A stretch of 64,000 bases of DNA from Larkinella arboricola (GTDB lineage Bacteria; Bacteroidota; Bacteroidia; Cytophagales; Spirosomataceae): the NCBI RefSeq assembly GCF_003259745.1, contig NZ_QLMC01000005.1, positions 1 to 64,000 on the forward strand, written 5' to 3'. Below, piece by piece: positions 45,378 to 54,429 of this stretch (position 1 is the first letter of the stretch; the number at the start of each line of letters is the position of its first letter). A model generated the notes under the pieces. It was not told the origin of the DNA. It did not search any database and was given only the letters and a program-made list of their open reading frames with translations. Both the position numbers and the translations under genes were made by a program.

Positions 45378-46826
45378 ATGAAAATCAAGCTATTGTTTCT
45401 CTCGCTGCTTCTGATCGGTGGGTTGCGGGTAAAGGCCCAGACTCTGACGCCGGAGCAATTACAGGCCGATTTCACCCGCTTCCGGACGGCGCTGGCCGAA
45501 GTCCATCCCGAAATGTATCGCTACACGCCGAAGCCGGTTTTCGATTCGCTTTTTGCTGCTACCCAGGCCCGGCTAAACCGCCCGATGACGCAGCAGGAGT
45601 TTTACGTGACGATGGTGCCGCTGCTGGTGGCGCTGAAAGACGGGCACATCAAATGGATTCCTGCGGGGCAGGACGAACACTATCCGTTTTCGACCAGCAA
45701 GCTGTTTCCGCTGAAAGTATATGTCGTGGAAAACCGGGTCTGGGTTGTGGGCAACTGCGGTTCTGAAACCGTTCCGAAGGGGGCGGAGTTGCTCCGGATT
45801 AACGGAAAGCCGGTCAGCGAAGTGATCCAGCAGTTACTCCCGAACATGACGTTTGCCGACGGCCATACCGTCAACGGAAAATACGAGGATCTGAATCATT
45901 TTTTTGCGGGCTATTATGCCACGTTCATCGGCGCCCCGGATGCCTACGAAGTTCAGTATCGTTCTGGAAATGAAGAAAAAATGATTGCGCTGGCCCCGGT
46001 CACGCTGGATCAGATAAAGGCTTACGATGAAAAACAAAAACCCGCTGCGCAAAAACCGTTTCGGCTAACGTTTACAGACGATTTTAAAGCCGCCACCATG
46101 ACCATCGAACGGTTTTGGGACGATAAAAAAGAACAGGATTACGCCAAGTTCCTGAAACAATCGTTCCGCGAACTGCGGGAAAAACGGGTGGAAAGTCTGG
46201 TGCTCGATCTGCGAAACAACGAGGGCGGGGAAGAAAAATACGGGGTGTTGCTGTACCAGTATCTGGCCCGGAAACCGTTTCGGTATTACGAGTACATCAG
46301 CGTTCGTCAGAAGAAAAATTACTCGTTTCCGGTCTGGTCGCCCAAACTTTACCAGAAATTCAAGTGGCTCGTTGTCCGGAAGCGGGGCGATGGCTACGTG
46401 TTTACCAAACAGGCCGGGTTGAAGCGGCAAAAACCGAAGCGTGACGCTTTTCAGGGGAATCTGGCGGTGCTGGTTAACGGTCTTAGCTTCTCGGTTACAA
46501 CGGAATTTTCCGCCCGGGTCCATGCCGATCAGCGGGCAACTTTTATCGGCCAGGAAACCGGTGGGGGCTACGTGGGCGACAACAGCGGTATTTTTGCCAT
46601 TACGCAGTTGCCCCATTCCAAAATCGATCTCGGCATTGGGATGTTCGGTTTTCACATGGCTAACCTGCCCGCTACGCTCAAACCGGGTCAGGGCATCCTT
46701 CCCGATCATGTGGTAGTGCCCACCGTCGAAGATGTCCTGACGGGCAACGACCGGGCGATGCAGAAGGCCCTCCAACTCATTCAAACCGGTTCGGCAGCCG
46801 GAAAAAGTAGCATCACAACCCGATAA
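45378..46826 (+). CDS. secreted S41-family peptidase
   Basis: A 482-aa protein from ATG 45378 (MKIKLLFLSLLLIGGLRVKAQ signal peptide; upstream in-frame residues are not preferred). The S41/C-terminal-processing-protease core is in the second half: SLVLDLRNNEGGEEKYG, GNLAVLVNGLSFSVTTEF with the likely nucleophile Ser, and the oxyanion-type FIGQETGGGYVGD. The N-terminal half holds a helical cap (DFTRFRTALAEVHPEMYRY) and a PDZ-like region (GAELLRINGKPVSEVI). Proposed role: periplasmic or surface proteolysis. It follows the LytS/LytTR pair by 106 nt. Confidence 0.87.
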   Translation: MKIKLLFLSLLLIGGLRVKAQTLTPEQLQADFTRFRTALAEVHPEMYRYTPKPVFDSLFAATQARLNRPMTQQEFYVTMVPLLVALKDGHIKWIPAGQDEHYPFSTSKLFPLKVYVVENRVWVVGNCGSETVPKGAELLRINGKPVSEVIQQLLPNMTFADGHTVNGKYEDLNHFFAGYYATFIGAPDAYEVQYRSGNEEKMIALAPVTLDQIKAYDEKQKPAAQKPFRLTFTDDFKAATMTIERFWDDKKEQDYAKFLKQSFRELREKRVESLVLDLRNNEGGEEKYGVLLYQYLARKPFRYYEYISVRQKKNYSFPVWSPKLYQKFKWLVVRKRGDGYVFTKQAGLKRQKPKRDAFQGNLAVLVNGLSFSVTTEFSARVHADQRATFIGQETGGGYVGDNSGIFAITQLPHSKIDLGIGMFGFHMANLPATLKPGQGILPDHVVVPTVEDVLTGNDRAMQKALQLIQTGSAAGKSSITTR

Positions 46827-46931
46827 ATAACAAATACAGGAACCCGCAGCGGCTTTCATAATAAAGTCACACTGTGCAATAATTTTTCAATCATGGCGCT
46901 ACTCCCAGGTTTTGGGCAAAATTTATCAGGA

Positions 46932-47016
46932 AAAAGCGTTATTTCGCAGAGTTTATCAGAAGAAACCTCCGCTAAACTCCTTCTGACTCTGCTTATCTCT
47001 GCGAAATAACGCTTTT
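46932..47016. repeat. inverted repeat, hairpin-repeat family copy B
   Basis: Perfect 20-bp arms AAAAGCGTTATTTCGCAGAG (46932-46951) and its complement (46997-47016), with an inner CAGAAG/CTTCTG pairing. The element ends 11 nt before the ATG of the creatininase-family gene, so it lies in its leader and could affect its translation or transcription. It could equally terminate the S41 transcript. Confidence 0.85.
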
Positions 47017-47027
47017 GAAACTCAAAC

Positions 47028-47792
47028 ATGCGCCCTTACATCCTTGCCGAAGCCAACTGGAAACACATCCACGACCAACCTATTGATCTGGCGATTCTGC
47101 CCTGGGGAGCTACCGAAGCGCACAATTACCATCTGCCCTATGCCACGGACGTGATCGAAGCTGATGCCATTGCGGCAGAGTCGGCGCGGCTGGCCTGGGA
47201 GCAGGGCGCGAAAGTGATGGTGCTGCCGACGATTCCGTTTGGGGTCAACACCGGCCAGACGGATATTCTGCTGGATATTAACCTGTATCCGAGTACGCAG
47301 AAGGCCATTCTGAACGATATTATTGAGGTGCTGAACCGTCAGGGAATCCGCAAGCTGCTGATTCTGAATAGCCACGGTGGGAATGATTTTAAAACCATGC
47401 TGCGCGAACTGGGCGTTCGGTATCCTGACATGTTTCTGACCACCTGCTCCTGGTTTCAGACGCTGGACAAAACAACCTATTTCGAGGAGCCCAAAGGCGA
47501 CCACGCCGACGAAATGGAAACTAGTCTGTTGCTCCACCTGCGTCCGCATTTGGTGTTGCCGCTGGACGAAGCGGGTGATGGAGCCGCCAAAAAGTGGAAG
47601 GTTCAGGGCCTGCGGGAAGGCTGGGCGTGGGCCGAACGCAAATGGTCAAAGGTAACGGCAGATACAGGTATTGGCAATCCGAAAGCCGCTACGGCCGAGA
47701 GAGGCAAACGGTATTTCGAGGATGTGACGCAGAAACTAAGCGGTCTGCTGGTTGAACTGGCGAATCTGGATGTGAACGACTTATACGAATAA
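47028..47792 (+). CDS. creatininase-family metal-dependent amidohydrolase
   Basis: A 254-aa protein of the creatininase/FAPy-deformylase-like family. Metal-binding signatures are LPWGATEAHNYHLPYATDV (Glu, His and Asp ligands), ILNSHGGNDFK and GDHADEMETS. Family members open cyclic amides such as creatinine or act on formylated pyrimidines in riboflavin/deazaflavin pathways, so the substrate is open. No pathway neighbours help. Its 3' end overlaps the converging MNT gene by 12 nt. Confidence 0.88.
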   Translation: MRPYILAEANWKHIHDQPIDLAILPWGATEAHNYHLPYATDVIEADAIAAESARLAWEQGAKVMVLPTIPFGVNTGQTDILLDINLYPSTQKAILNDIIEVLNRQGIRKLLILNSHGGNDFKTMLRELGVRYPDMFLTTCSWFQTLDKTTYFEEPKGDHADEMETSLLLHLRPHLVLPLDEAGDGAAKKWKVQGLREGWAWAERKWSKVTADTGIGNPKAATAERGKRYFEDVTQKLSGLLVELANLDVNDLYE

Positions 47793-48095
47793 CGGTTTAG
47801 ACAGAAGGACTTTACCGGTTCGGTCAATCTGCTCAAGAAGAGCCGGTTCTCTGATTCGATCATACAGAACCAGATCGAAGCGGATCGGGAGCCACAGTTC
47901 GTCCAGCGCAATGGATAGGTTCAGGAGATCATCAAAATGTAATCCCGAACCCTTGAGCGCAATATCCATGTCAGAGCCCGGGCGGTGCGTGTTTTTGGCC
48001 CTTGAACCAAACAGAATAGCCTGTTCGAGACGCGGATGGCGCGCCAGTATTTCTGTGATGGCCTTTACTTGCTCATCGCTCAATCCGTATGGCAT
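47781..48095 (-). CDS. MNT-type minimal nucleotidyltransferase
   Basis: A 104-aa protein of the DNA polymerase beta-like nucleotidyltransferase superfamily. The active-site pattern AILFGSRAKNTHRPGSDMDIAL gives GS followed by DxD, with a later Asp in RFDLVLYD. It is encoded 3 nt after the HI0074/HEPN-like partner, as in MNT/HEPN toxin-antitoxin modules and HI0073/HI0074 pairs, where the transferase AMPylates or neutralises the partner. The partner frame is broken here (see 48099-48526). Confidence 0.88.
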   Translation of the reverse strand: MPYGLSDEQVKAITEILARHPRLEQAILFGSRAKNTHRPGSDMDIALKGSGLHFDDLLNLSIALDELWLPIRFDLVLYDRIREPALLEQIDRTGKVLLSKPLFV

Positions 48096-48098
48096 CGG

Positions 48099-48526
48099 CT
48101 AGTCAGACTTAAAAAGGGAACCTTGTTGGCTGTTTTGCTCCTCCTCCAAACGGTGGGACAGGCCATTTAGCAAGACAACGTATTCATTCTTAACGGCGTT
48201 GGCAATTTCGTCGGCAGTTTCTTCATTGTAAGTATGGCTGGTCAGATTACGGCTTTTATGCATTCTGACCCAGGCGAAACCGTCGATATAACCGTCCTGA
48301 AAGGCCTGCTCAATAACGGGCTTCGGACCTGCAATGTCGATGTAGCTTTGTTCCGCAGGAAATCCTGTAGGGTCTTCCAGGCCAGTTCGTAGGTGTATTC
48401 AAACGCTTTAATCAGCCCTTGTTCTTCCAATTCATTCAATTCACCTTTGTCAATGAATTTGTTGAGTTGAGCCAGGACCCTTTTATAACTACCAAAACGT
48501 TGTTCCCACCGAATTTCCTGATTCAT
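48099..48526 (-). pseudogene. HI0074/HEPN-like nucleotidyltransferase partner, frameshifted
   Basis: Reading from ATG 48526, the first frame gives a clear family N-terminus (RWEQRFGSYKRVLAQLNKF, AFEYTYELAWKTLQDFLRNK) and then runs into unrelated residues. The family sequence resumes in another frame from about 48345: YIDIAGPKPVIEQAFQDGY, WVRMHKSRNLTSHTYNEET, ending TAG at 48099. The span is 428 nt, one base short of 143 codons, so a single missing base near 48345-48350 (AACAAAGCTAC) explains it. The restored protein of 142 aa would be normal for the family. Causes: real mutation, sequencing error or -1 frameshifting. Confidence 0.88.
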
Positions 48527-48564
48527 AACCCAAATCTACTGAATTTTTGAAGTCCAGAATAATT

Positions 48565-48604
48565 CAGCCACGGACCGGAGCGGTTTCCCGTTAGCCCGTG
48601 GCTG
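48565..48604 (-). terminator. hairpin downstream of the PQQ-type dehydrogenase gene
   Basis: CAGCCACGG (48565-48573) / CCGTGGCTG (48596-48604) with a 22-nt loop, placed just after the minus-strand gene that ends at 48626. No strong T run is seen, so function as a terminator is possible but not certain. Confidence 0.4.
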
Positions 48605-48625
48605 ATTCTTACGACCCGAGGCCCC

Positions 48626-50002
48626 TTATTTCTTAGCCGTGTACATCACCCGCCAGACCCTGCCTTTTACCGAGTCGGTAATGTAAAGCGAGCCATCCGG
48701 TCCCTGCGCCAAACCCATCGGGCGGTGTTTGGCATCGCCGGGGCTGGTCAGGTCAAGTTTTCCGGCGTTGACATCCGTGCCGGGTTTGCCCTGCTCATCG
48801 ACGCCCGCAAAGTTTTCCGCAAATACTTCATACCTGCCCGACGGTTTTCCGTCTTTACCGAATGGCACGAAAGCCACAAAATAGCCGCCCTGTTTCATCG
48901 GGGCGCGGTTCCAGGAGCCATGAAAGCAGATGAACGCACCGTTTTTGTATTTGGCCGGGAACTGATTGCCGGTGTAAAACAACACGTCATTCGGTGCCCA
49001 GTGGCCCGGAAACGCCATAATCGGTTTTTCTTTTCCGGCGCACCGGTCGATTTTAGTACCGTCACCGCCGTATTCGGGAGCCAGGACTTTCTTGTTTTGT
49101 TCGTGGTCGTTGTAGCAGTAGGGCCAGCCGAAATCCGCGCCTTTTTTCACCATCAGAAACTCCTCCGACGGCAGTTCGGCGCTCACCTCATTGGTAAACT
49201 TGCCGCCCCAGTTGTTGAGGTTGTCGCGCCCGTGTTGTAGGGCATACAGCGTATTATTGGCGGTGTTCCAGTCGATGGCCACGGCGTTGCGGATACCGGT
49301 TGCGTAACGGGTTCCGTCGCTTTGTTTCTGGTTCAGTTTGTTGGCGTCAAACTCCCAGATACCGCCGTATTGTTCCAGAATGGGGCAGGGGTCCTGGCCT
49401 TTTGAGCCGGGTTGTCGGTCTTTTTCCTGACAGGCATTCGACGGCGCGCCGAACGTCACATACAGTTTGCCGTTGGGCGAGAAGGCGAGCGGTTTGGACG
49501 CGTGTTGCCGTTGCAGCGTCAGACCCACCACAATCGGCTCCGGTTTGGTTTCCGGGTCAACCGTGCCGTTGGTCATTTTATAGCGGTAAACCGAGGTGTC
49601 GGACGATGCGTACAGATAGCCGTTGTAAATCGCCATGCCGGTCCCGGCGTAATTGCCGAACGTGACGGTTTTGTCGGCCTTGCCGTCGCCGTTGGTATCC
49701 TGTAATTCGACGATGCCTTTGCCGTCCTTCAATTTGTTGAGTTTAACAAAAACCGTCCCGGCTTCATCCACGGCAATGTGCCGGGCAGTGCCTAAGCCGT
49801 CGGCCACCGTCAGGGCACCAAAACCGGTTGTGAGTTTCAAACCGCCGTTGTCGGGGTCGGGTGCCGGGACAACGACCGGTTTGGCGGGAGAGTCGCCGGA
49901 GGAGAACGGACCGGCTATACTCGTGTAAACCGCATATAGAACTGCCAGGGTAACTTCGGCCAGCACGAACTTCCTGGTCATGGGAAAGGACGGTTTTTTC
50001 AT
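48626..50002 (-). CDS. secreted glucose/sorbosone dehydrogenase-like beta-propeller protein
   Basis: A 458-aa protein with an N-terminal membrane/signal segment (about residues 10-28), followed by a six-bladed propeller of the soluble glucose/L-sorbosone dehydrogenase type: LGTARHIAVDEAGTVFV, DTNGDGKADKTVTFG, GIRNAVAIDWN, LYALQHGRDNLNNWG, EEFLMVKKGADFGWPYCYND and FICFHGSWNRAPMKQGG. Such proteins oxidise sugars with PQQ, or in some relatives act without known activity. Cofactor ligands are not proven here. Divergent from the PA14 operon, with a 207-bp shared promoter region that holds TTACTTT/AAAGTAA (50127-50150), a possible operator. A start eight codons in is also possible. Confidence 0.86.
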   Translation of the reverse strand: MKKPSFPMTRKFVLAEVTLAVLYAVYTSIAGPFSSGDSPAKPVVVPAPDPDNGGLKLTTGFGALTVADGLGTARHIAVDEAGTVFVKLNKLKDGKGIVELQDTNGDGKADKTVTFGNYAGTGMAIYNGYLYASSDTSVYRYKMTNGTVDPETKPEPIVVGLTLQRQHASKPLAFSPNGKLYVTFGAPSNACQEKDRQPGSKGQDPCPILEQYGGIWEFDANKLNQKQSDGTRYATGIRNAVAIDWNTANNTLYALQHGRDNLNNWGGKFTNEVSAELPSEEFLMVKKGADFGWPYCYNDHEQNKKVLAPEYGGDGTKIDRCAGKEKPIMAFPGHWAPNDVLFYTGNQFPAKYKNGAFICFHGSWNRAPMKQGGYFVAFVPFGKDGKPSGRYEVFAENFAGVDEQGKPGTDVNAGKLDLTSPGDAKHRPMGLAQGPDGSLYITDSVKGRVWRVMYTAKK

Positions 50003-50209
50003 AAGATGAAGGGATTTTTAGCCGCTGTAATTTTACTAAAATATAAAATCGGAATACATTATTTTTGTAATTCTGATCCGTTATAAACTCGAAAGACTCA
50101 GGTTTGCTTACCGGCGAAAAAAAATGTTACTTTCACTTTTTACAAAGTAAGTGATCAGTCCATCCGACTTGCAACGAATTGCTTTAAACACAGAAACTTT
50201 ACTTATTTG

Positions 50210-51967
50210 ATGAATCCCATTCTACGATGGTTCAGCCGGGGAACCGCCTGTCTGCTTATGGCGGGCACGTTGCCGGTTTGGGCCCAGTCTGTTGACGAAT
50301 CCTTAACGCCTTTACCCACCGACCGGCTGCCTTCTTTGCCGTCTAACTGGAAACCGGCCGCTACGGTTCTGGTAAACCCCCTGAAAGCCGATAGTAAAAC
50401 AAAAAACGGGAGTGGTGTCCTGGTCGGTACGCCCGGACAGCCGGTTACGTTATTGACCAACGCCAGCGACGTGCGGCTGGTTATGGATGTGATGCTAACG
50501 CCGGGTGCTGAAGCTACGTTGTCACTCGGTTCGACCCATATCCGTCTGGCCGATAACTGGGGCAATGCCACTATTAACACCAGCACGTTCGGGGCGGTTG
50601 AGGGCGCTACGCTGCTGCCGTTGCAGAATGCCGGGAAAGCGCCCGGCCTGTGGCAACCCCTGGAAGTACAGCTTCAGAGCGGGGGCAAAGGTCCGGCCAC
50701 GCTGGAAAAAATGACGCTCAACGGCATTACGCTGTACGAAAACCTGGTGCTGCCCCGAACAACCAGCGGTACGAGCGGGACCATTTCGCTAAACGTCAAA
50801 AAAGGAACCGTAGCCGTTCGGAACGTGGGCTATCAGCTGATTTCTGACCGGCAGGTGGCCAAGCTGACCAACATCCGGTACAAATTATACGAAAACAGAA
50901 CCGAGACGGTTTCGGAAGCCGAACTGGCCAACCTGAAACTGGTCAAGGAAGACACGGTATCGGCACTGACCTACGAGGTGTCGTTCGGACAGCCGCGCTG
51001 GCACGGTATTCTGTATACCGGCGATCTGGTGGTTGAAAAAACCGGCCCCTATACCGTGGCGCTGCAACAGGGCGGCTGGGCGGCTCTGCACATCGACGGC
51101 AAGGAAGTCCTGGCCAATACGCGGCTCGATCTGGGGTATATGAATACCGCCAAAATCAACCTGACGGCGGGTAAGCATTCTTTCAAGCTGTTTTTTGGAC
51201 GGTCCTGGCCCCGGCCGGGTCTGGGCTTCTTTATCTCGGCGCCCGACACCAAATTTCAGGCGCTGCACCCGCGGGCGTCGCTGCCGGAACCCGATCCCGT
51301 TGGCGAGATTGCGGTGGAACCGACCACCAAACCGTCGGTTATCCGGTCGTTTGTCAATTTTGGCCCAAAGAAGAAAACCCATTGTATTTCGGTGGGCAGC
51401 CCGACGGGTCTGAACTATACCGTCGATCTGAATCAGGGTGCCTTGTTGCAGGTCTGGCGCGGGCCGTTTGCCGACGTAACCGAAATGTGGTACGAACGCG
51501 GAGAGCCCCAACTGCTCAAACCACTGGGGACGCTGGCGGTTCTGTCGGCCCAGAATCCGCTGGCACTGCTGGCAAACGCTACGCAGTTCTGGCCCGATAG
51601 TCTGTCCGGAAATGAGTTGAATTACAAAGGGTTGACAATGGATAAGCAAGGGTATCCGACGATGCAGTACCGGCTGCGGGACCTGGACATAACGGATGCC
51701 GTAATGCCCAATACCGACGGCAAATCATTTACGCGGACGCTGACGCTGAAAGGCCCGGAGAATGAATCGCTCTACTGCCGTCTGGCGTCGGGGGCGTCGC
51801 TGGAAGAAGTGGCCAAAGGACTGTATTCTGTCGATGGCAAGTATTTCATCCAGATCGAATCGAAAGCCAAACCGAGTGTGCGCACCAATTCCGGCAAGCA
51901 GGAGCTGGTGATGCCGGTCAACGTAAAAGGCGGATCAACGACGGTTCAGTATTCCATTTTGTGGTAA
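50210..51967 (+). CDS. secreted protein with laminin-G-like and PA14-like domains
   Basis: A 585-aa protein from ATG 50210 with a signal peptide (MNPILRWFSRG ... LPVWAQ). The N-terminal part (about 50-225) resembles the DUF1080 sandwich domain often seen in secreted sugar-acting proteins (LMLTNASDVRLVMDVML-like strand, GLWQPLEVQLQSGG). The centre (about 255-370) is PA14-like (WHGILYTGDLVVEKTGPYTVALQQGGWAALHIDG, GKHSFKLFFGR). The last 200 residues carry no recognised motif. No catalytic site is seen. It starts an operon with the CsaA-like and cupredoxin-propeller genes. Confidence 0.78.
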   Translation: MNPILRWFSRGTACLLMAGTLPVWAQSVDESLTPLPTDRLPSLPSNWKPAATVLVNPLKADSKTKNGSGVLVGTPGQPVTLLTNASDVRLVMDVMLTPGAEATLSLGSTHIRLADNWGNATINTSTFGAVEGATLLPLQNAGKAPGLWQPLEVQLQSGGKGPATLEKMTLNGITLYENLVLPRTTSGTSGTISLNVKKGTVAVRNVGYQLISDRQVAKLTNIRYKLYENRTETVSEAELANLKLVKEDTVSALTYEVSFGQPRWHGILYTGDLVVEKTGPYTVALQQGGWAALHIDGKEVLANTRLDLGYMNTAKINLTAGKHSFKLFFGRSWPRPGLGFFISAPDTKFQALHPRASLPEPDPVGEIAVEPTTKPSVIRSFVNFGPKKKTHCISVGSPTGLNYTVDLNQGALLQVWRGPFADVTEMWYERGEPQLLKPLGTLAVLSAQNPLALLANATQFWPDSLSGNELNYKGLTMDKQGYPTMQYRLRDLDITDAVMPNTDGKSFTRTLTLKGPENESLYCRLASGASLEEVAKGLYSVDGKYFIQIESKAKPSVRTNSGKQELVMPVNVKGGSTTVQYSILW

Positions 51968-51970
51968 GAC

Positions 51971-52309
51971 ATGGAAAATACGATTTCATGGGCTGACTTC
52001 GAAAAGGTGGAAATTTTAACCGGTACGGTCATTGCGGTGGATGCGTTTCCGGAAGCCCGCAAACCCGCTTACAAACTGACCATCGATTTCGGTCCGAAAG
52101 GCATTAAACAGTCCTCGGCCCAATTGACCCGGTTGTATCAGCCCGACGATTTGCTGGGAATGCAGATCGTGTCGGTGGTTAATTTTCCGCCGAAGCAAAT
52201 TGCGACGTTCAAAAGTGAGTGTCTGGTGCTGGGCGCCATTGGTACCGATGGCGAAGTGACCCTGCTGCAAACCGAACGCAAAACCGAAAATGGCTCCCGA
52301 ATTGCCTAG
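51971..52309 (+). CDS. csaA: tRNA-binding-domain protein, CsaA-like
   Basis: A 112-aa single OB-fold protein of the CsaA/YgjH type (TISWADFEKVEILTGTVIAVDAFP, KPAYKLTIDFGPKGIKQSSAQLT, GMQIVSVVNFPPKQIA). Members bind tRNA and some act as export chaperones. Cytoplasmic. It begins 3 nt after the PA14-protein stop and ends 10 nt before the cupredoxin-propeller gene, so it is embedded between two secreted-protein genes. This fits a role in their export, though the link is an inference. Confidence 0.88.
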   Translation: MENTISWADFEKVEILTGTVIAVDAFPEARKPAYKLTIDFGPKGIKQSSAQLTRLYQPDDLLGMQIVSVVNFPPKQIATFKSECLVLGAIGTDGEVTLLQTERKTENGSRIA

Positions 52310-52319
52310 TTCTAAAAAC

Positions 52320-54338
52320 ATGAAACATAAACTCTCATTTCTCTTTTTCTCCCTCTTCTTTTCCGCTGCTGCGCTGGCTCAGCGTCCGTTGACGGAAGAT
52401 GATTATTACCGGCTGATTACCGTTCCGGTTCCCGAAGGTGTTCAGCTCGAAGTGGGCGGTATGGCCGTGCTGCCCGATGGTCGGCTGGGTGTTTCGACGC
52501 GCCGGGGCGAAGTCTGGCTCATCAGCAACCCGTACATGAAAGGCAGCCGCCAGCCGCAGTACAAGCGGTTTGCCTACGGTCTGCACGAACCCCTCGGGCT
52601 GGCCTATCACAAAGGTGCCTTCTGGGCGACGCAGCGGGGCGAACTGACCAAGATGATCGATACCGACGGCGACGATGAAGCCAACGAGTACCAGTCCATC
52701 GCCAAATGGCCGTTGTCGGGCAATTACCACGAATACTCGTACGGACCGCTGTTTATGCCGGATGGTGATATGCTGATTACCCTCAATCTCGGCTGGATTG
52801 GTCATGGAGCCAGTCTGGCTAAATGGCGGGGCTGGATGCTGAAAGTCAACGAAAAAGGCGAACTGAAACCGTATGCTACGGGTTTGCGGTCGCCTTCGAG
52901 TTACCGTCAATTACGCGACGGCAGCATTTTTTACACCGAAAACCAGGGCGACTGGGTTGGTTCGGGCCGGATGACCCACCTCGAACTTGGCGATTTTGCC
53001 GGTAATCCAGAAGGGTTGAAATGGACCTCGGAGCCGGATTCTCCCCTCAAGCTAAAGATGGAAGACGTGCCGAGCACCGGAAAGCCCATGCACGACATGG
53101 TGAAATCCGTCCCGAATCTGAAAGAACCCGCCATCTGGTTTCCGCACACCATTCTGGGTATTTCGACCTCCGACATTCTGGAAGATACCACCGCCAACCG
53201 GTTTGGGCCGTTCGACGGGCAGTTGTTCGTGGGCGACCAGGGCCACAGCAAAATCATGCGGGTGTTTCTGGAAAAAGTGGAAGGCAAGTATCAGGGAGCG
53301 GTTTTTGCGTTCCGGTCGGGCTTTCAATCCGGTATTTTGCGCATGGCCTGGGGCCTGGACGGTTCCATGTTTGTCGGGCAAACCAGTCGGGGCTGGTCGG
53401 CCACCGGTAAAGATCCCTTTGGCGTTCAGCGGCTGGTCTGGACGGGCCTGACCCCGTTTGAAATGAAAGCCATTCGCTCGATGCCGGACGGCTTTGAAGT
53501 GGAATTTACCCAGCCCGTTGACAAGAAAACCGCCGGAGATCTGGCGTCGTACAGCCTGAACAGCTTTACGTACAAGTACCACAAAATCTACGGTAGCCCC
53601 GTTGAGGATGCCCGGACCGTGCCGATTCGGGGTGTTGTCGTAGCTGACAATGGCTTGAAGGTACGGATTGTCGCTGATACGACGCTGCGCGAAGGCTACG
53701 TTCACGAATTAAAAGCCGAGGGTGTTAAATCCACGACCGGGCTGGCGCTGCTGCACAATACGGGTTATTACACGCTGAACCACATTGCGCCGGGCACGAA
53801 GCTGACCCTTGCGGCTCCGGCCAAACACAACCACGGCGATGGGGCAATGGCGTCTAATGCCAGCGGAGTAGGGGCCACCGTTGGAAAAGGCAAGGCAATT
53901 GGTGGAAAACCGCAAACGTCGGCTGTGAAACGCGTTACGGAACAACCCGCCGACTGGACCAACGGCCCCGATCAGGTGGTTACGATTGGTACCGTGCCGG
54001 GCCTGAAATTTGATAAAGCGCAGGTGGAAGTGAAAGCCGGAAGCCGTGTAAAATGGGTGTTCAACAACAACGACGACATGCTGCACAACTGCGTGATTGT
54101 GAAGCCCTCCACCGCCAATGCCGTCGGTGATGCGGCTCTGAAGCTAAACCTGAACGGGTCCAAAATGCAGTATGTGCCGGTGACACCAAATGTGCTGTAC
54201 CACACCAACCTGATGCAGCCTGAAAGCTCGGAGTCCATCTATTTTGTAGCGCCTACTACACCGGGTGATTATCAATTCGTTTGTACGTTCCCGGGGCATC
54301 ATACGTTGATGCAGGGCATTATGAAGGTCGTTAAGTAA
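52320..54338 (+). CDS. secreted beta-propeller dehydrogenase-like protein fused to a cupredoxin domain
   Basis: A 672-aa protein from ATG 52320, with a signal peptide ending ALAQ. Residues about 25-420 form a propeller of the glucose/sorbosone dehydrogenase-like or membrane-bound dehydrogenase type (GVQLEVGGMAVLPDGRLGVSTRRGEVWL, FIYTENQGDWVG-like strands, GQLFVGDQGHSKIMRVF). A linker region follows, then a C-terminal plastocyanin/azurin-like domain (about 560-672) with a complete type 1 copper site: His589 (DMLHNC), Cys655, His660 and Met664 (C-x4-H-x3-M). Electrons from a substrate oxidised by the propeller could pass to copper (inference). Last gene of the 50210 operon; terminator at 54364. 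Confidence 0.86.
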   Translation: MKHKLSFLFFSLFFSAAALAQRPLTEDDYYRLITVPVPEGVQLEVGGMAVLPDGRLGVSTRRGEVWLISNPYMKGSRQPQYKRFAYGLHEPLGLAYHKGAFWATQRGELTKMIDTDGDDEANEYQSIAKWPLSGNYHEYSYGPLFMPDGDMLITLNLGWIGHGASLAKWRGWMLKVNEKGELKPYATGLRSPSSYRQLRDGSIFYTENQGDWVGSGRMTHLELGDFAGNPEGLKWTSEPDSPLKLKMEDVPSTGKPMHDMVKSVPNLKEPAIWFPHTILGISTSDILEDTTANRFGPFDGQLFVGDQGHSKIMRVFLEKVEGKYQGAVFAFRSGFQSGILRMAWGLDGSMFVGQTSRGWSATGKDPFGVQRLVWTGLTPFEMKAIRSMPDGFEVEFTQPVDKKTAGDLASYSLNSFTYKYHKIYGSPVEDARTVPIRGVVVADNGLKVRIVADTTLREGYVHELKAEGVKSTTGLALLHNTGYYTLNHIAPGTKLTLAAPAKHNHGDGAMASNASGVGATVGKGKAIGGKPQTSAVKRVTEQPADWTNGPDQVVTIGTVPGLKFDKAQVEVKAGSRVKWVFNNNDDMLHNCVIVKPSTANAVGDAALKLNLNGSKMQYVPVTPNVLYHTNLMQPESSESIYFVAPTTPGDYQFVCTFPGHHTLMQGIMKVVK

Positions 54339-54363
54339 ATATAATTTCATATATTCATACAAG

Positions 54364-54400
54364 TAGGTGATTATTGTAATACTTTAATCACCTATTTTTA
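54364..54400 (+). terminator. intrinsic terminator
   Basis: TAGGTGATTA (54364-54373) / TAATCACCTA (54385-54394) with an 11-nt loop, followed by TTTTTA. It ends the PA14-CsaA-cupredoxin operon 26 nt after its last stop codon. Confidence 0.8.
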
Positions 54401-54429
54401 TAAATGCTCTTGCCAGACAAGGTGGGAGC

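Noticed and set aside
54339-54362. A partial match to the EPS motif (ATAATTTCATAT) before the kinase at 54430
   Set aside because: Only 12 bases match and the GCAAAAAT half is absent; probably chance in AT-rich sequence.
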